DNA of 64,000 bases. Source: Gluconobacter cerinus (GTDB lineage Bacteria; Pseudomonadota; Alphaproteobacteria; Acetobacterales; Acetobacteraceae). This document shows positions 1 through 8,633 of the stretch, piece by piece. How positions within the stretch are numbered: the first letter of the stretch is position 1; the number at the start of each line of letters is the position of its first letter. Position numbers and translations under genes: made by a program. The stretch is taken from the NCBI RefSeq assembly GCF_002723935.1, contig NZ_BEWM01000002.1:558001-622000 (forward strand). Direction: 5' to 3'. Below the pieces are notes generated by a model, which saw only the letters and a program-made list of their open reading frames with translations, ran no database searches and was not told where the DNA came from.

Positions 1-299
1 GCCGGGTTTGCACTCTGCTGGGGCGCCATGGATGGAATTTCGGAAATGTCGATTGATCCGATATCCGGCAGGTTTGCAGCATTTACACCCGGAGCCTGCG
101 GGGCATACGGAGAGGGTCCGGCAAAATAGCTTGAATCCGCCGGTGTGTTTTCTTTGGGTTCGTCGGCGTTGCCCGGGCCGGGAATAGTCGCCGAAGGTGG
201 CCCCCCGGAGCCTGCGGGAGCGAACTGAGCGTGGGCGGCGAGAGGCGAACAGGCGAGCGCGAGGCCTGCGGCTGTTGCGAGAAGGTGAGACCGGCGCAT
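1..299 (-). CDS. sldA: PQQ-dependent polyol (sorbitol/glycerol) dehydrogenase large subunit, N-terminal part
   Basis: The first 99 codons of the large catalytic subunit of the membrane-bound polyol dehydrogenase. This enzyme oxidises sorbitol, glycerol and gluconate in the periplasm and passes electrons to ubiquinone. Visible are a signal peptide (MRRSHLLATAAGLALA, cleavage near AHA-Q) and a proline-rich stretch with the segments YFAGPSPYAPQAPG and MAPQQSANP, which I recognise from Gluconobacter SldA. The beta-propeller and PQQ site lie beyond the window. The ATG shares one base with the sldB stop (TGATG), so the two are translationally coupled. Truncated by the window edge. Confidence 0.9.
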   Translation of the reverse strand, partial: MRRSHLLATAAGLALACSPLAAHAQFAPAGSGGPPSATIPGPGNADEPKENTPADSSYFAGPSPYAPQAPGVNAANLPDIGSIDISEIPSMAPQQSANP

Positions 300-679
300 C
301 AGACGGCTCCTCTGAGTGTACGGCGGGATTTCAGGCGGCGAAGGACCGGAATGGTCAGGACCACAAGAATGCCGAGAATGGTCGGGCCGAAAGCGCGCGG
401 CAGAAGGTCAATCGGGCTGACCCCGACTTCCCACAGGGACCAGACCCATGTGTAGGCCAGGGCGCCGAGGTACAGGAATGCGCCAAGCGTGCGGCCCATC
501 ACCATGAACACCCCGCTGGCGACCAGCACGATCCCGCAAATGACGTAGTAAACAGAGCCGCCCAGCATCGCGAGGTCAGCCCCCATGATGACAAAGATCA
601 GGCCCACAAGAAGAATAACGACCCCCAGAAGCAGCGTCAGCCACTCCGTCAGAGTCTTCGTGCCGTTACGGACAGCCAT
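299..679 (-). CDS. sldB: Polyol dehydrogenase small membrane subunit SldB
   Basis: 126 residues, the usual length of SldB. It is very hydrophobic, with about four to five membrane segments, and carries the family stretch RTLGAFLYLGALAYTWVW followed by IDLLPRAFGPTILG. This subunit anchors the PQQ subunit and matches the N-terminal membrane domain of quinoprotein glucose dehydrogenases. It lies directly upstream of sldA with a one-base overlap. A GGAG-type ribosome site precedes the ATG. An OprB porin ends only 87 bases upstream on the same strand, with no clear terminator between them. Confidence 0.92.
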   Translation of the reverse strand: MAVRNGTKTLTEWLTLLLGVVILLVGLIFVIMGADLAMLGGSVYYVICGIVLVASGVFMVMGRTLGAFLYLGALAYTWVWSLWEVGVSPIDLLPRAFGPTILGILVVLTIPVLRRLKSRRTLRGAV

Positions 680-766
680 GGACGTGTTCTCCGGTAAGGA
701 ATGTGCTGTTTCTGCCGCAAGAATTGATTTTGGAATGATTCATGATCCCGGTTTCCATGTGTGGTC

Positions 767-2323
767 TTAGAAAGTAATTCCGGTTTCGAAATCCAGTATC
801 AGTGGATTTTTGTACCGGTTGGTCCCGCCTGTGCTCCAGATGTACTGGGCACCAGGACGGATCAGCAGCCATGGGGTGGGGCGCCATCCGTAGTTCAGTT
901 CGATGGCGTGTTCCCCGCTTGGGCGGTAAAGACCGGTGGCGCCATTTTTCTGAAGTTCGGCGACCCAGTTGGCCATCTTGGCATTCACCCAGAGGAACTT
1001 CATGCCGAGGCTAACTGTGTCATCGGGGCGATTTTTGAACGTGCCTTTGCGTGTCAGGCCCCAGTCGACGAAGTATGGCGCGATGGCCGTTCTCGGATCA
1101 CCCCAGGTGAAGGACGCAAAAAACGATGTGCCGCGATGTGCATCCCCTGTGTCGCGCTGGATCATGCGATCGAACTGGAACCATCCGCCGAAACGTCCCC
1201 TGACCTTTGCTGTTGGTGCACTAACTAGATAGTTACTTGGAATTTCAAACATTCCATATTGGGAGTACACATTGTTGACCTGTGACGTATCCCAGTATCC
1301 GCCGATCTTGACGTTGGTTTGCAGGGGACCACTGTAATCGTCTTTTCCGCCCTGATGCCAGACAAGCTGGAAGGGCAGAAAGGTGCCGGTGGCGCCGTGC
1401 AGGTTCATCTTCCACCCGTTATGGGTGTTTCCAATCGTCGGATCAGCAGAATAGACGCCAAACTGAATGGAATAATGGTTGTTTCCGGCAGGGTAGAATT
1501 TCACCCATGCGCCGGGATGGGCCGTCGGATAGTATCCATAGCCTGAGTTGTAAGCGATGGACTGTGGCATGCCGCAGATGGCGTTGGTCTGGAACTGACA
1601 GTAGTTGTTCATACCCCAGTAGATGGACCATGTTTCGAAGTCGGTTTCAGAGTTGATTTCGCCGATCGTCGTTGAAACGTAGCGGTTCCAGTTCATCTCC
1701 CAGGACAGCAGAGACAAACGCACTGTGGGAGAGCCGTAGATTTCCTGCGGACTGTTTAGTGCAGGAAGTTTTGCACCGAGGCCCTGTCCCGCGCGGGAGG
1801 TCACGATGAAGTGGAACAGGCCGATGCTGTAGCCTGTGAGCTTCTTGAGATCGAAATCAAAATTCAGGCCGATTTCGTGTGCGTACCTCACATTCTGGGA
1901 CTTGCCGCCCATCGGGTTGCCAGCAGAATCCTGAAAGTAATGGCCCGTGATGTTCACGCCCTTGTCCGTCAGCCATGGGCGCCAGCCGCCCCAGTCCCCG
2001 GTCATGGTGCTTTGCTTCATCCAGTCATGCAGGCTGGCGGGAAGAAAGGACTGATCCGTTGTTATCGGCTGGGCAAGGTCGTTCACGCCAGGTTGGGATG
2101 GTGTGACGGTTACGGGCTTTGGAGCAGGACGGATTGTTTTGATACGGCTTTTCGCATTGCTCCTGTAGCGAAGGGCAGCATGTTCCGAGGTTGTTCGCTC
2201 ATCCTCGGATACGGTTGCGGTGGAAGATTGCGCCCGTGCAGTGCCTGTGGTGAAGGCAAATCCTGACGTAATGGCGCAGACCAGTCCCAGCGATTTGACC
2301 CATTGTCTCTCGAACGGCTGCAT
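767..2323 (-). CDS. OprB-family carbohydrate-selective porin (paralogue 1)
   Basis: 518 residues with a signal peptide ending near TARA-Q, a low-complexity linker, then an OprB barrel. Typical parts are STMTGDWGGWRPWL near residues 110-125, GWKMNLHGATG, a WGDPRTAIAPYF strand and a terminal aromatic residue in FETGITF that suits BAM-dependent insertion. It should admit sugars or polyols across the outer membrane. Its placement just upstream of sldBA suggests it feeds the periplasmic dehydrogenase; this is inference from position. A close paralogue lies at 57702-59249. A palindrome sits about 42 bases upstream of the start. Confidence 0.88.
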   Translation of the reverse strand: MQPFERQWVKSLGLVCAITSGFAFTTGTARAQSSTATVSEDERTTSEHAALRYRSNAKSRIKTIRPAPKPVTVTPSQPGVNDLAQPITTDQSFLPASLHDWMKQSTMTGDWGGWRPWLTDKGVNITGHYFQDSAGNPMGGKSQNVRYAHEIGLNFDFDLKKLTGYSIGLFHFIVTSRAGQGLGAKLPALNSPQEIYGSPTVRLSLLSWEMNWNRYVSTTIGEINSETDFETWSIYWGMNNYCQFQTNAICGMPQSIAYNSGYGYYPTAHPGAWVKFYPAGNNHYSIQFGVYSADPTIGNTHNGWKMNLHGATGTFLPFQLVWHQGGKDDYSGPLQTNVKIGGYWDTSQVNNVYSQYGMFEIPSNYLVSAPTAKVRGRFGGWFQFDRMIQRDTGDAHRGTSFFASFTWGDPRTAIAPYFVDWGLTRKGTFKNRPDDTVSLGMKFLWVNAKMANWVAELQKNGATGLYRPSGEHAIELNYGWRPTPWLLIRPGAQYIWSTGGTNRYKNPLILDFETGITF

Positions 2324-2364
2324 ATTCTCAACGGCCGGGCGGGCCGTGTCCCAACTCTGCTTAA

Positions 2365-2384
2365 GTAACGGACCGTTCCGTTAC
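2365..2384. promoter_or_regulatory. Palindromic operator candidate upstream of the OprB porin
   Basis: Perfect inverted repeat GTAACGGA-CCGT-TCCGTTAC with 8-base arms and a 4-base spacer, 42 bases upstream of the porin ATG in a 280-base non-coding gap. The geometry fits a dimeric repressor site. No regulator gene is adjacent, so the binding protein is unknown. Confidence 0.5.
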
Positions 2385-2603
2385 ATGAACATGAATCTAT
2401 CTCACGAGACGGACGAGGCCCGGGAATGACAAAGAAGAGAGAAGTTTTACAGACGCTCTTTCTGTGATTTGGAAGAAAGGGTTCTATTTGTTTTCATTAA
2501 CGTTTTTCTTGGAAAGACCGCCAAAATCTATTTGAGCGGTCATAATCCAAAGGCAGGATCACGCTTGCGTGTCCCTCCGTACAAGGCCTGCCTGGTGAAG
2601 GTC

Positions 2604-4022
2604 CTATTCGGTTTCGTAGGGCCAGTCTGCCTTGCTGAGACTGCGAGGCGCAAGGACATAGGCCACGCAGCCCAGAGCTATGGAAAGTCCTGCAATCACG
2701 CCCGCAATGCGTGTTCCCATAATGAATGGGTTGCAGGTTTGCAGAAGGAAGATCGGAATGAAATTGAAGGCATAAACAACGCCCTTCCAAGGATTTCCGC
2801 TCACCAGAAAAGGAAGCCCCCCGCAGAGGGCAAAGCCAAGCGCCAGCCCCATAAATTCCAGACTGAACAACAGGGTGTCGCGCAGGGCGAATGATGTAAT
2901 CAGGGCGTATGGAATGATCAGGCTGAGAACACGCAGCGGTATCGTGACGGACAGGCGGGAAAGCTTTGCCGAAAAGACAGACCGGACAAAGGAAAGACGA
3001 TCGCCAAAACGCCCGGTAATCAGCAGGAGAGGCCAATGCTGCCGTTGAGTAAGCCAGTTGTCGCTAACGGCGATCATCGCGCCTGCGCTGAAGACAAGTG
3101 GCTTCCAGCATGCTGCGAAACTCTTGTGAGTGAAGAGCGACATTCCCATTGCCGATATGGACATCAGAACAGGAATGAACAGGCAGCTTAGCAGGATGTC
3201 AGTTTTGAGTGTCAGAGGTGAGGTCGGTGCCAGCAGCATCTGGCGAAGCTGATAGAATGTGATGGGTTTGCGGGCCCGTGTCTTTGCTTTGCCATAAGGA
3301 AACTCCGGCAGCGCGTCTTTCAAAGACGCAGAAGCGTCGAGAGCATGCGGAGTAGCCGGAGTACCGTGAAGGCGGTTGGGCAGGGAGAGAATACTGACGA
3401 TCATGACCAGCAAAAGACAAACATCTGCTGGAATGGTGAGGATGGGTGGACGCGTCAGAAGCCATAGGCTGGCATTTGAGAGGAGGAGGAGGCCGAATTG
3501 CCCCAATATCAGGATGCCCCCTGCCAGACTGATCAGAACGCGTAGTTTCTGGGACTGGCCTTGGGGCGGGACGTACCACTGCAGCACGGTAGGGATTGAA
3601 TTGAACAGCACAAAGAAGAGGGCGTCGTGGAACGGAATGGGCGCAAAACTCAGGGCGGTACTGAGCAGTAAGACGGACACGACATCCACGATGCAGACTG
3701 CTCTTGCTTCCGCTAAAGCCAATCCGGGAATAGCAGGAGCCTGAGCTGCACCGATCTGTCTTGTAGCATGCAGTTGCAGGCAGTTCTGGATGAACATGGA
3801 TGTGAGGATGAGACTGACAACATTGGCGTGCGACAGAGCCTGCTCAAATGTCTCATGCGTCAGAAGCCTGTGCAGCCTCCGAAGATCCATTAAGGACGTA
3901 AACAGAAAGAACCCAACTGAAATCAGCAGGTAGTTTGCCCGAAGGAACACGGGGCTGGCGTAGAGTTGCAGGGCTCGCCAGAGGTCAGACCATTCCTGCC
4001 GGGTGAGGGAGAGGCTGCCCAT
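2604..4022 (-). CDS. ABC transporter membrane protein (permease)
   Basis: About 472 residues, largely hydrophobic, with roughly ten membrane segments by eye and a long hydrophilic loop near the middle (ARKPITFYQLRQMLL region). It shows no family signature I can name. It is called a permease because it starts immediately after the ATPase stop codon (TGA-CC-ATG), which implies one transcript and a transporter pair. A TTG overlapping the stop two codons earlier could also start it. Substrate unknown; an ABC-2 style exporter is the most likely reading. Confidence 0.7.
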   Translation of the reverse strand: MGSLSLTRQEWSDLWRALQLYASPVFLRANYLLISVGFFLFTSLMDLRRLHRLLTHETFEQALSHANVVSLILTSMFIQNCLQLHATRQIGAAQAPAIPGLALAEARAVCIVDVVSVLLLSTALSFAPIPFHDALFFVLFNSIPTVLQWYVPPQGQSQKLRVLISLAGGILILGQFGLLLLSNASLWLLTRPPILTIPADVCLLLVMIVSILSLPNRLHGTPATPHALDASASLKDALPEFPYGKAKTRARKPITFYQLRQMLLAPTSPLTLKTDILLSCLFIPVLMSISAMGMSLFTHKSFAACWKPLVFSAGAMIAVSDNWLTQRQHWPLLLITGRFGDRLSFVRSVFSAKLSRLSVTIPLRVLSLIIPYALITSFALRDTLLFSLEFMGLALGFALCGGLPFLVSGNPWKGVVYAFNFIPIFLLQTCNPFIMGTRIAGVIAGLSIALGCVAYVLAPRSLSKADWPYETE

Positions 4023-4024
4023 GG

Positions 4025-4894
4025 TCAATGCTCCCGCGGAGCCGTGATTTCAAGGAAGGCGTCTTCAAAGTCGGGAATGGAGACGGATGTTCCGTCAGGA
4101 AGGGCGAGGTCCTCGGTCCACCCGTGAGCAAGAATGCCGCTCTCCCGCTGCCCGAGTATCTGGCATGGCAGAGTGTGCAGTACTTCCGGAGTGCTGTGGT
4201 CCAGCCACCGGGTCTGTGTTCGGAAAACTTCTGCAGACACATCCAGAACAAGATGGCCTTGCCGAACAAACAGCAGGCGTGAGCACAGACGTTCGAGATC
4301 TGACAGAATATGGGATGAAATCAGAATACTGGCGCCAACGCGCGTTGCATAACTGCCGAGCAGATTCATGAAATCCCGCCGGGCATGAGGATCGAGGCTG
4401 GCGACAGGCTCATCCAGTACGAGGAAATCGGGCTCGTGCCGCATGGCCAGAAGAATAGCCAGACGCTGTTTCTGGCCGCCCGAGAGGTTGCGAACAATCT
4501 TTTTGAAATCCAGATCGGCCCATTGCAGCAGGATGGGATCAATAGGGGGCAGATCGCCGTAAAACGCGCCGATATAATCAATCAGTCGACCAACACTGAA
4601 CGCTGTAAATCCGCTCATGGTCTGGGGGACAAACCCGGTACGGGCCCGGAGGTCTCGCGGCAGCGAAAGAACACTTTGGCCAAAGATGTCCACAGAACCC
4701 TGATCGGGGATCAGAAATCCCATGAGACAGCCGATCAAGGTGGATTTTCCGGCACCATTGCGCCCGAGGAGAGCTACGGTTTCACCGGGTTCGACTGTAA
4801 AAGAAACGTGGTCGAGCGCAGTGAAGCTGCCGAAGCGTTTTGTGAGGTCCGTCACACGGACGGGTAAGGTCGGGGGGGCGGGCCGGATTGTCAT
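4025..4894 (-). CDS. ABC transporter ATP-binding protein
   Basis: About 289 residues from the ATG at 4894. All ATPase motifs are intact: Walker A GRNGAGKST, Q-loop in FVPQT, signature LSGGQ, Walker B FLVLDEP and the H-loop in ISSH. The DRA/CcmA-like layout (a single nucleotide-binding domain plus about 70 extra residues) resembles ABC-2 exporters. It is the first gene of a two-gene operon with the downstream membrane protein. An upstream in-frame TTG would add 13 residues but lies against the terminator and is unlikely to be used. Confidence 0.88.
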   Translation of the reverse strand: MTIRPAPPTLPVRVTDLTKRFGSFTALDHVSFTVEPGETVALLGRNGAGKSTLIGCLMGFLIPDQGSVDIFGQSVLSLPRDLRARTGFVPQTMSGFTAFSVGRLIDYIGAFYGDLPPIDPILLQWADLDFKKIVRNLSGGQKQRLAILLAMRHEPDFLVLDEPVASLDPHARRDFMNLLGSYATRVGASILISSHILSDLERLCSRLLFVRQGHLVLDVSAEVFRTQTRWLDHSTPEVLHTLPCQILGQRESGILAHGWTEDLALPDGTSVSIPDFEDAFLEITAPREH

Positions 4895-4931
4895 GCAATA
4901 AACGTTGCACAATGTTACTGAACCGACAAAC

Positions 4932-4975
4932 AAAAAAAATAGCCTGCGATCCGCACAGGAAAGCAGGCTATTTTT
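4932..4975 (-). terminator. Rho-independent terminator after the alpha/beta hydrolase
   Basis: A 13-base-pair stem (4935-4947 with 4963-4975, core AGCCTGC/GCAGGCT) with a 15-base loop. On the minus strand it is followed by an eight-base U run. It separates the hydrolase gene from the ABC operon downstream. Confidence 0.9.
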
Positions 4976-4999
4976 ATAGTCCTGGTTGAAGAACCGGGA

Positions 5000-5665
5000 T
5001 CAGTCGGCGGCCAGTGCGAGAGCCTTGCGGCCACGCATGGTCATGACGTGATCTTCCAGTGCTTCTCCGACGCGCTCAGCCTGCTTGGCGAAAATGTGGT
5101 CGGCATCGTCGAAGATACGATAATCGACCGTCACATTCTTCTGCGTGTTGAGCTTGTCGACCAGTTTGCGAATGCCTGGCTCGGGAGCCATTTCGTCCTT
5201 GCCGCCAGCGATCATCAGACCACTACACGGACAAGGTGCAAGGAAGCCGAAGTCATAATCATTGGCTGGAGGCGCAACGCTGATCCAGCCACTGATTTCC
5301 GGGCGGCGCATCAGAAGCTGCATGCCGACGAACGCCCCGAACGAGTATCCGGCGATCCATAGTTCGCTGGAGTTCGGGTTGACCATCTGCATCCAGTCAA
5401 GTGCTGCAGCTGCATCGGAGATTTCTCCGATACCGCCATCGTAACGCCCCTGGGAGCGGCCGACGCCGCGCGAGTTGTAGCGCATGACCGAGAAGCCCAT
5501 CTTCTCGAAGTGGCGATACATCGTGTACGTAATACGATTATTCATGGTGCCGCCGTGAAGCGGGTGTGGGTGCAGCACCAGGGCGAGGGGAGCGTTTGGT
5601 TCGCTGGAGTGGTGGTAACGACCCTCAAGCCGGCCATCTGGGCCGGCGAACATCACTTCAGGCAT
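5000..5665 (-). CDS. Alpha/beta hydrolase (COG2945-like)
   Basis: 221 residues from the ATG at 5665, which begins the recognisable fold (MPEVMFAGPDGRLEG). The nucleophile elbow GYSFG places Ser108. Asp157 (GGKDEM) and His190 (DADHIF) complete a likely catalytic triad. The oxyanion HPHPLHGG segment near residue 32 is typical of this short cytoplasmic hydrolase family, whose substrate is not known. The gene is divergent from the cysteine desulfurase at 5803 and ends in a strong terminator, so it is probably monocistronic. Confidence 0.82.
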   Translation of the reverse strand: MPEVMFAGPDGRLEGRYHHSSEPNAPLALVLHPHPLHGGTMNNRITYTMYRHFEKMGFSVMRYNSRGVGRSQGRYDGGIGEISDAAAALDWMQMVNPNSSELWIAGYSFGAFVGMQLLMRRPEISGWISVAPPANDYDFGFLAPCPCSGLMIAGGKDEMAPEPGIRKLVDKLNTQKNVTVDYRIFDDADHIFAKQAERVGEALEDHVMTMRGRKALALAAD

Positions 5666-5802
5666 GAATACTCTCGCTCTATGTCCGGCAGGATTACGGC
5701 CCTGCCTTCCGGTGGGCGTCTGTATATCGAGTTGAAAGCCAGAATTTCCACCAAAATCGACTCGGGATTGCGATTCCTGCAACTCTGCACGATCTAGAGA
5801 AC

Positions 5803-6894
5803 ATGACGAACGCATCTGCTCCGAACTATCTTGACGCCAATGCAACCGAGCCTCTGCGCCCCGCAGCGAGGGAGGCTGTGCTGTCCGGTCTGCTGCTGTC
5901 CGGCAATCCGTCTTCGGTCCACGCGGAAGGGCGCGAAGCCAGGCGATGTCTTGAAGATGCCCGTAGTCGTATCAGTGCGGGTTTCGGGCGGATTTCCGGG
6001 ACCTGTGTGTTCACATCAGGTGGCACGGAGGCTGACGCAATGGCCATTCATGCGTTCGGTCAAGGGCGTCGGATCCTGATCGGCGCAACGGAGCATGATG
6101 CCGTTCGTAAGGCCGCCCCGAATGCGGACGTTATTCCGGTGAATGACCAGGGCATTCTGGACCTGGAAATCCTCCGTCAGCGTCTCGCGGATGGGGCGCC
6201 AACACTTGTCTGTGTCATGGCCGCCAATAACGAGACAGGGGTTTTGTCGCCACTGGAGGATGTGGCTGCACTCTGCCGCGACTCGGGCGCACATCTGCAT
6301 GTGGATGCGGTTCAGAGCGCTGGGCGACTGCCTTTCAGCCTGACTGAGTGCAGCGTTGCTCTCTCGGGGCACAAGATGGGCGGACCAAAAGGCGCAGGTG
6401 CGTTGCTGCTGCCACGGGATGAACCGATTGATGCCCTGATGGTGGGCGGCGGTCAGGAGCGCGGTCGGCGAGGAGGAACGCAGCCTTTGCCAGCTATTCT
6501 GGGCATGGCTGCTGCTTTTGATGAGGCGCAGGCTCAGAACTGGTCCGCTATTGAGGCACTGCGGGAGCGCGTCGAACAGGTGGCGGTGGCTGCGGGAGCC
6601 CGTGTTGCCGGGCGTCAGGTCGCCCGCCTGCCGAACACAAGCTGCCTGGTCCTCGACGGGGTTGCCGCACAGGTACAGCTCATGACGCTGGATCTGGAAG
6701 GATTTTGTGTTTCTGCCGGTTCGGCATGCTCTTCTGGAAAGGTCGCGGCATCTCATGTTCTGACGGCGATGGGCGAGACGACCGGCGCCTCTCAGGCCAT
6801 ACGAGTGTCGTTGCCGTGGAATGTGAGGGCAGAGCAAGTTGACGCGTTTTGTGATGCCTATGAGCGTATGGCGCGTCGTTTGAGCAAACGTTAA
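5803..6894 (+). CDS. Cysteine desulfurase, NifS/IscS-like (first copy)
   Basis: 363 residues of a class V PLP aminotransferase fold. Visible are SGGTEA at 72-77, the PLP lysine in SGHKMGGPKG (Lys191) and the sulfur-accepting loop SAGSACSSGK (Cys309). It converts cysteine to alanine and carries the sulfur as persulfide. It differs markedly from the second copy at 7148, for example in its shorter N-terminal region, so this is not a recent duplication. It starts the plus-strand sulfur-transfer cluster. A poor ribosome site precedes the ATG. Confidence 0.85.
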   Translation: MTNASAPNYLDANATEPLRPAAREAVLSGLLLSGNPSSVHAEGREARRCLEDARSRISAGFGRISGTCVFTSGGTEADAMAIHAFGQGRRILIGATEHDAVRKAAPNADVIPVNDQGILDLEILRQRLADGAPTLVCVMAANNETGVLSPLEDVAALCRDSGAHLHVDAVQSAGRLPFSLTECSVALSGHKMGGPKGAGALLLPRDEPIDALMVGGGQERGRRGGTQPLPAILGMAAAFDEAQAQNWSAIEALRERVEQVAVAAGARVAGRQVARLPNTSCLVLDGVAAQVQLMTLDLEGFCVSAGSACSSGKVAASHVLTAMGETTGASQAIRVSLPWNVRAEQVDAFCDAYERMARRLSKR

Positions 6895-7061
6895 GGCGCG
6901 CTCATGTGGTCATTTTCCAGCCTGAGTTTCCGGGCCTGCTCTTCCAGAAGGGCGCTGCGGGCGTTGATCCATCGGCTTGAAGGGGAAATGAGCTTGAGGA
7001 GTAGAATACCGAAGGTGATGGCAAACAGAGTGCTGCCAAGGGGATCAGGTCCATGAGGCAT
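6891..7061 (-). CDS. Small single-span membrane protein, 56 residues
   Basis: Unrecognised. It begins MPHGPDPLGSTLF, has one hydrophobic helix (FAITFGILLLKLI), then a charged helical tail of about 28 residues (ALLEEQARKLRLEN) that looks like an amphipathic or coiled-coil helix. An AGGTAGAG ribosome-site-like stretch precedes the ATG. It lies antisense between the two cysteine desulfurase genes, and its stop overlaps the stop of the first. The domain-like pattern argues for a real gene, but nothing else supports it. Confidence 0.5.
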   Translation of the reverse strand: MPHGPDPLGSTLFAITFGILLLKLISPSSRWINARSALLEEQARKLRLENDHMSAP

Positions 7062-7147
7062 TCTCTACCTGAAACAGGGTTCGAGGCTGAAAAACCCATC
7101 TATATCTGGAACCGTAACGATCTGTGTTGGTCAGTGGAAGGTATAGC

Positions 7148-8296
7148 GTGATTTATCTGGATTATTTTTCCACAACGCCCTGCGCCCCTGAAGTTGTGGA
7201 AGCCATGCTGCCCTGGTTCGCGGAGGATTTTGGTAATCCACACAGTGTCCATGGCCCGGGTCAGAAAGCGGCGCAGGCTGTCGATGCAGCCCGCCAGACT
7301 ATCGCTGACCTGATCGGCGCTGAAGCCCGGGAGCTCGTTTTTACGTCTGGAGCCACGGAAGCAAACAATCTTGCCATCAAGGGAGCCGCTCGCCACCTGA
7401 AGCGCACGGGAGATGAGCGTCGTCGCGTCATTACCGTCTCTACTGAGCATAAATGCGTTCTGGAATCCGTGCGGGATCTGGAGATTGAAGGCTTTGACCC
7501 TCTTATCCTGGGAGTGGACGGGCAAGGGCGTGTTGATCCCGAGGCTCTGCGGGAGGCACTGGCGGTGCCGACACTGCTTGTCAGCATCATGACGGCGAAT
7601 AATGAGACGGGCATCCTGCAGGACATTCCACTCCTGTCACGAATCGCCCATGAGGCTGGGGCGTTGTTTCACACTGACATGGCGCAGATGGCCGGGAAGT
7701 TGCCTGTTTCACTGGATGGTATCGATCTGGCGTCTTTTTCCGCGCACAAGATGTATGGCCCCAAGGGGATCGGTGCCCTGTATGTGCAGCGTCGGCCCCG
7801 TGTGCGACTACAGCCGCTCTTTTCCGGGGGAGGGCAGGAACGGGCCTTCCGGTCAGGCACGTTGCCCACCCCTCTTGTCGTAGGGTTCGGGAAAGCTGCG
7901 GAGCTGGCGAAACGAAGATTGGATACGGATATTTTGCAGATTTCCGCCCTGCGGGATGATCTGTGGCGCCAGATTGAAACGGCACTTCCAGGGTGTGAAC
8001 TGAATGGACGTGAAGTCTCGCGCCTGCCGGGTGCACTGAATTTCTGTCTGCCGGAAGGCGTGCGGGCGACGGACATCCTTGAACGGGTCCCGGAAGTTGC
8101 CATGTCTACGGGGTCAGCCTGCTCGGCCGCAGAAATTACTCCCTCTTATGTGCTGACGGCGATGGGACTTTCTGCAGAGAAAGCATCGCGGTGCTTGCGC
8201 CTGTCGGTCGGACGCTCTACCTCCAAGCCCGGTATTGACCGTGCGGCGGCTCTTCTGATCGAGGCTGTCCGTACCTGCCAACCTTCAAGAGACTGA
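7148..8296 (+). CDS. Cysteine desulfurase, IscS-like (second copy)
   Basis: 382 residues from a GTG with a GGAAGG ribosome site six bases upstream; a GTG 24 bases earlier lacks one. Motifs: [10 protein letters not shown] start, TSGATEANN at 66-74, PLP lysine in [10 protein letters not shown] (Lys201) and the catalytic loop [10 protein letters not shown] (Cys325). The close spacing to the ferredoxin and mnmA suggests it supplies persulfide sulfur for tRNA thiolation and perhaps Fe-S assembly. It is nearer to classical IscS than the copy at 5803. Confidence 0.88.
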   Translation: MIYLDYFSTTPCAPEVVEAMLPWFAEDFGNPHSVHGPGQKAAQAVDAARQTIADLIGAEARELVFTSGATEANNLAIKGAARHLKRTGDERRRVITVSTEHKCVLESVRDLEIEGFDPLILGVDGQGRVDPEALREALAVPTLLVSIMTANNETGILQDIPLLSRIAHEAGALFHTDMAQMAGKLPVSLDGIDLASFSAHKMYGPKGIGALYVQRRPRVRLQPLFSGGGQERAFRSGTLPTPLVVGFGKAAELAKRRLDTDILQISALRDDLWRQIETALPGCELNGREVSRLPGALNFCLPEGVRATDILERVPEVAMSTGSACSAAEITPSYVLTAMGLSAEKASRCLRLSVGRSTSKPGIDRAAALLIEAVRTCQPSRD

Positions 8297-8313
8297 AACA
8301 AGACGGACAGCCC

Positions 8314-8628
8314 ATGCCCAAGATGACCTTTATCGAACGTGACGGTTCCCGCCGTGAAGTTGACGCGCCTGTCGGCCTGTCGGTGCTGGAAATCGCTCAC
8401 AAGCATGACATTGACCTCGAAGGCGCCTGCGAAGGTTCCCTGGCCTGTGCGACGTGCCATGTCGTGGTGGACCCGGAATGGGCTGGCAAGCTGTCCGAGC
8501 CGACCGACGATGAAGAGGACATGCTGGATCTGGCCTTCGGCCTTGAGCAGACGTCCCGTCTGGGCTGCCAGATTGTCATGACCGAAGATCTGGACGGTCT
8601 GACCGTTCAGCTTCCAAAGGCGGGCTGA
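8314..8628 (+). CDS. fdx: 2Fe-2S ferredoxin, adrenodoxin/Isc type
   Basis: 104 residues, normal for an Isc-type ferredoxin. Cluster ligands are visible as Cys39-x5-Cys45-x2-Cys48 ([10 protein letters not shown]) and a distal Cys85 (RLGCQ). The acidic stretch [16 protein letters not shown] is the usual partner-docking helix. It sits 17 bases after the cysteine desulfurase and 5 bases before mnmA, so it is in the same operon. Its likely job is electron supply for Fe-S or sulfur transfer. Confidence 0.92.
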   Translation: MPKMTFIERDGSRREVDAPVGLSVLEIAHKHDIDLEGACEGSLACATCHVVVDPEWAGKLSEPTDDEEDMLDLAFGLEQTSRLGCQIVMTEDLDGLTVQLPKAG

Positions 8629-8633
8629 AGACC

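Noticed and set aside
4894-4933. Upstream TTG start for the ABC ATPase
   Set aside because: It would place the start against the U run of the preceding terminator and adds residues without family similarity.
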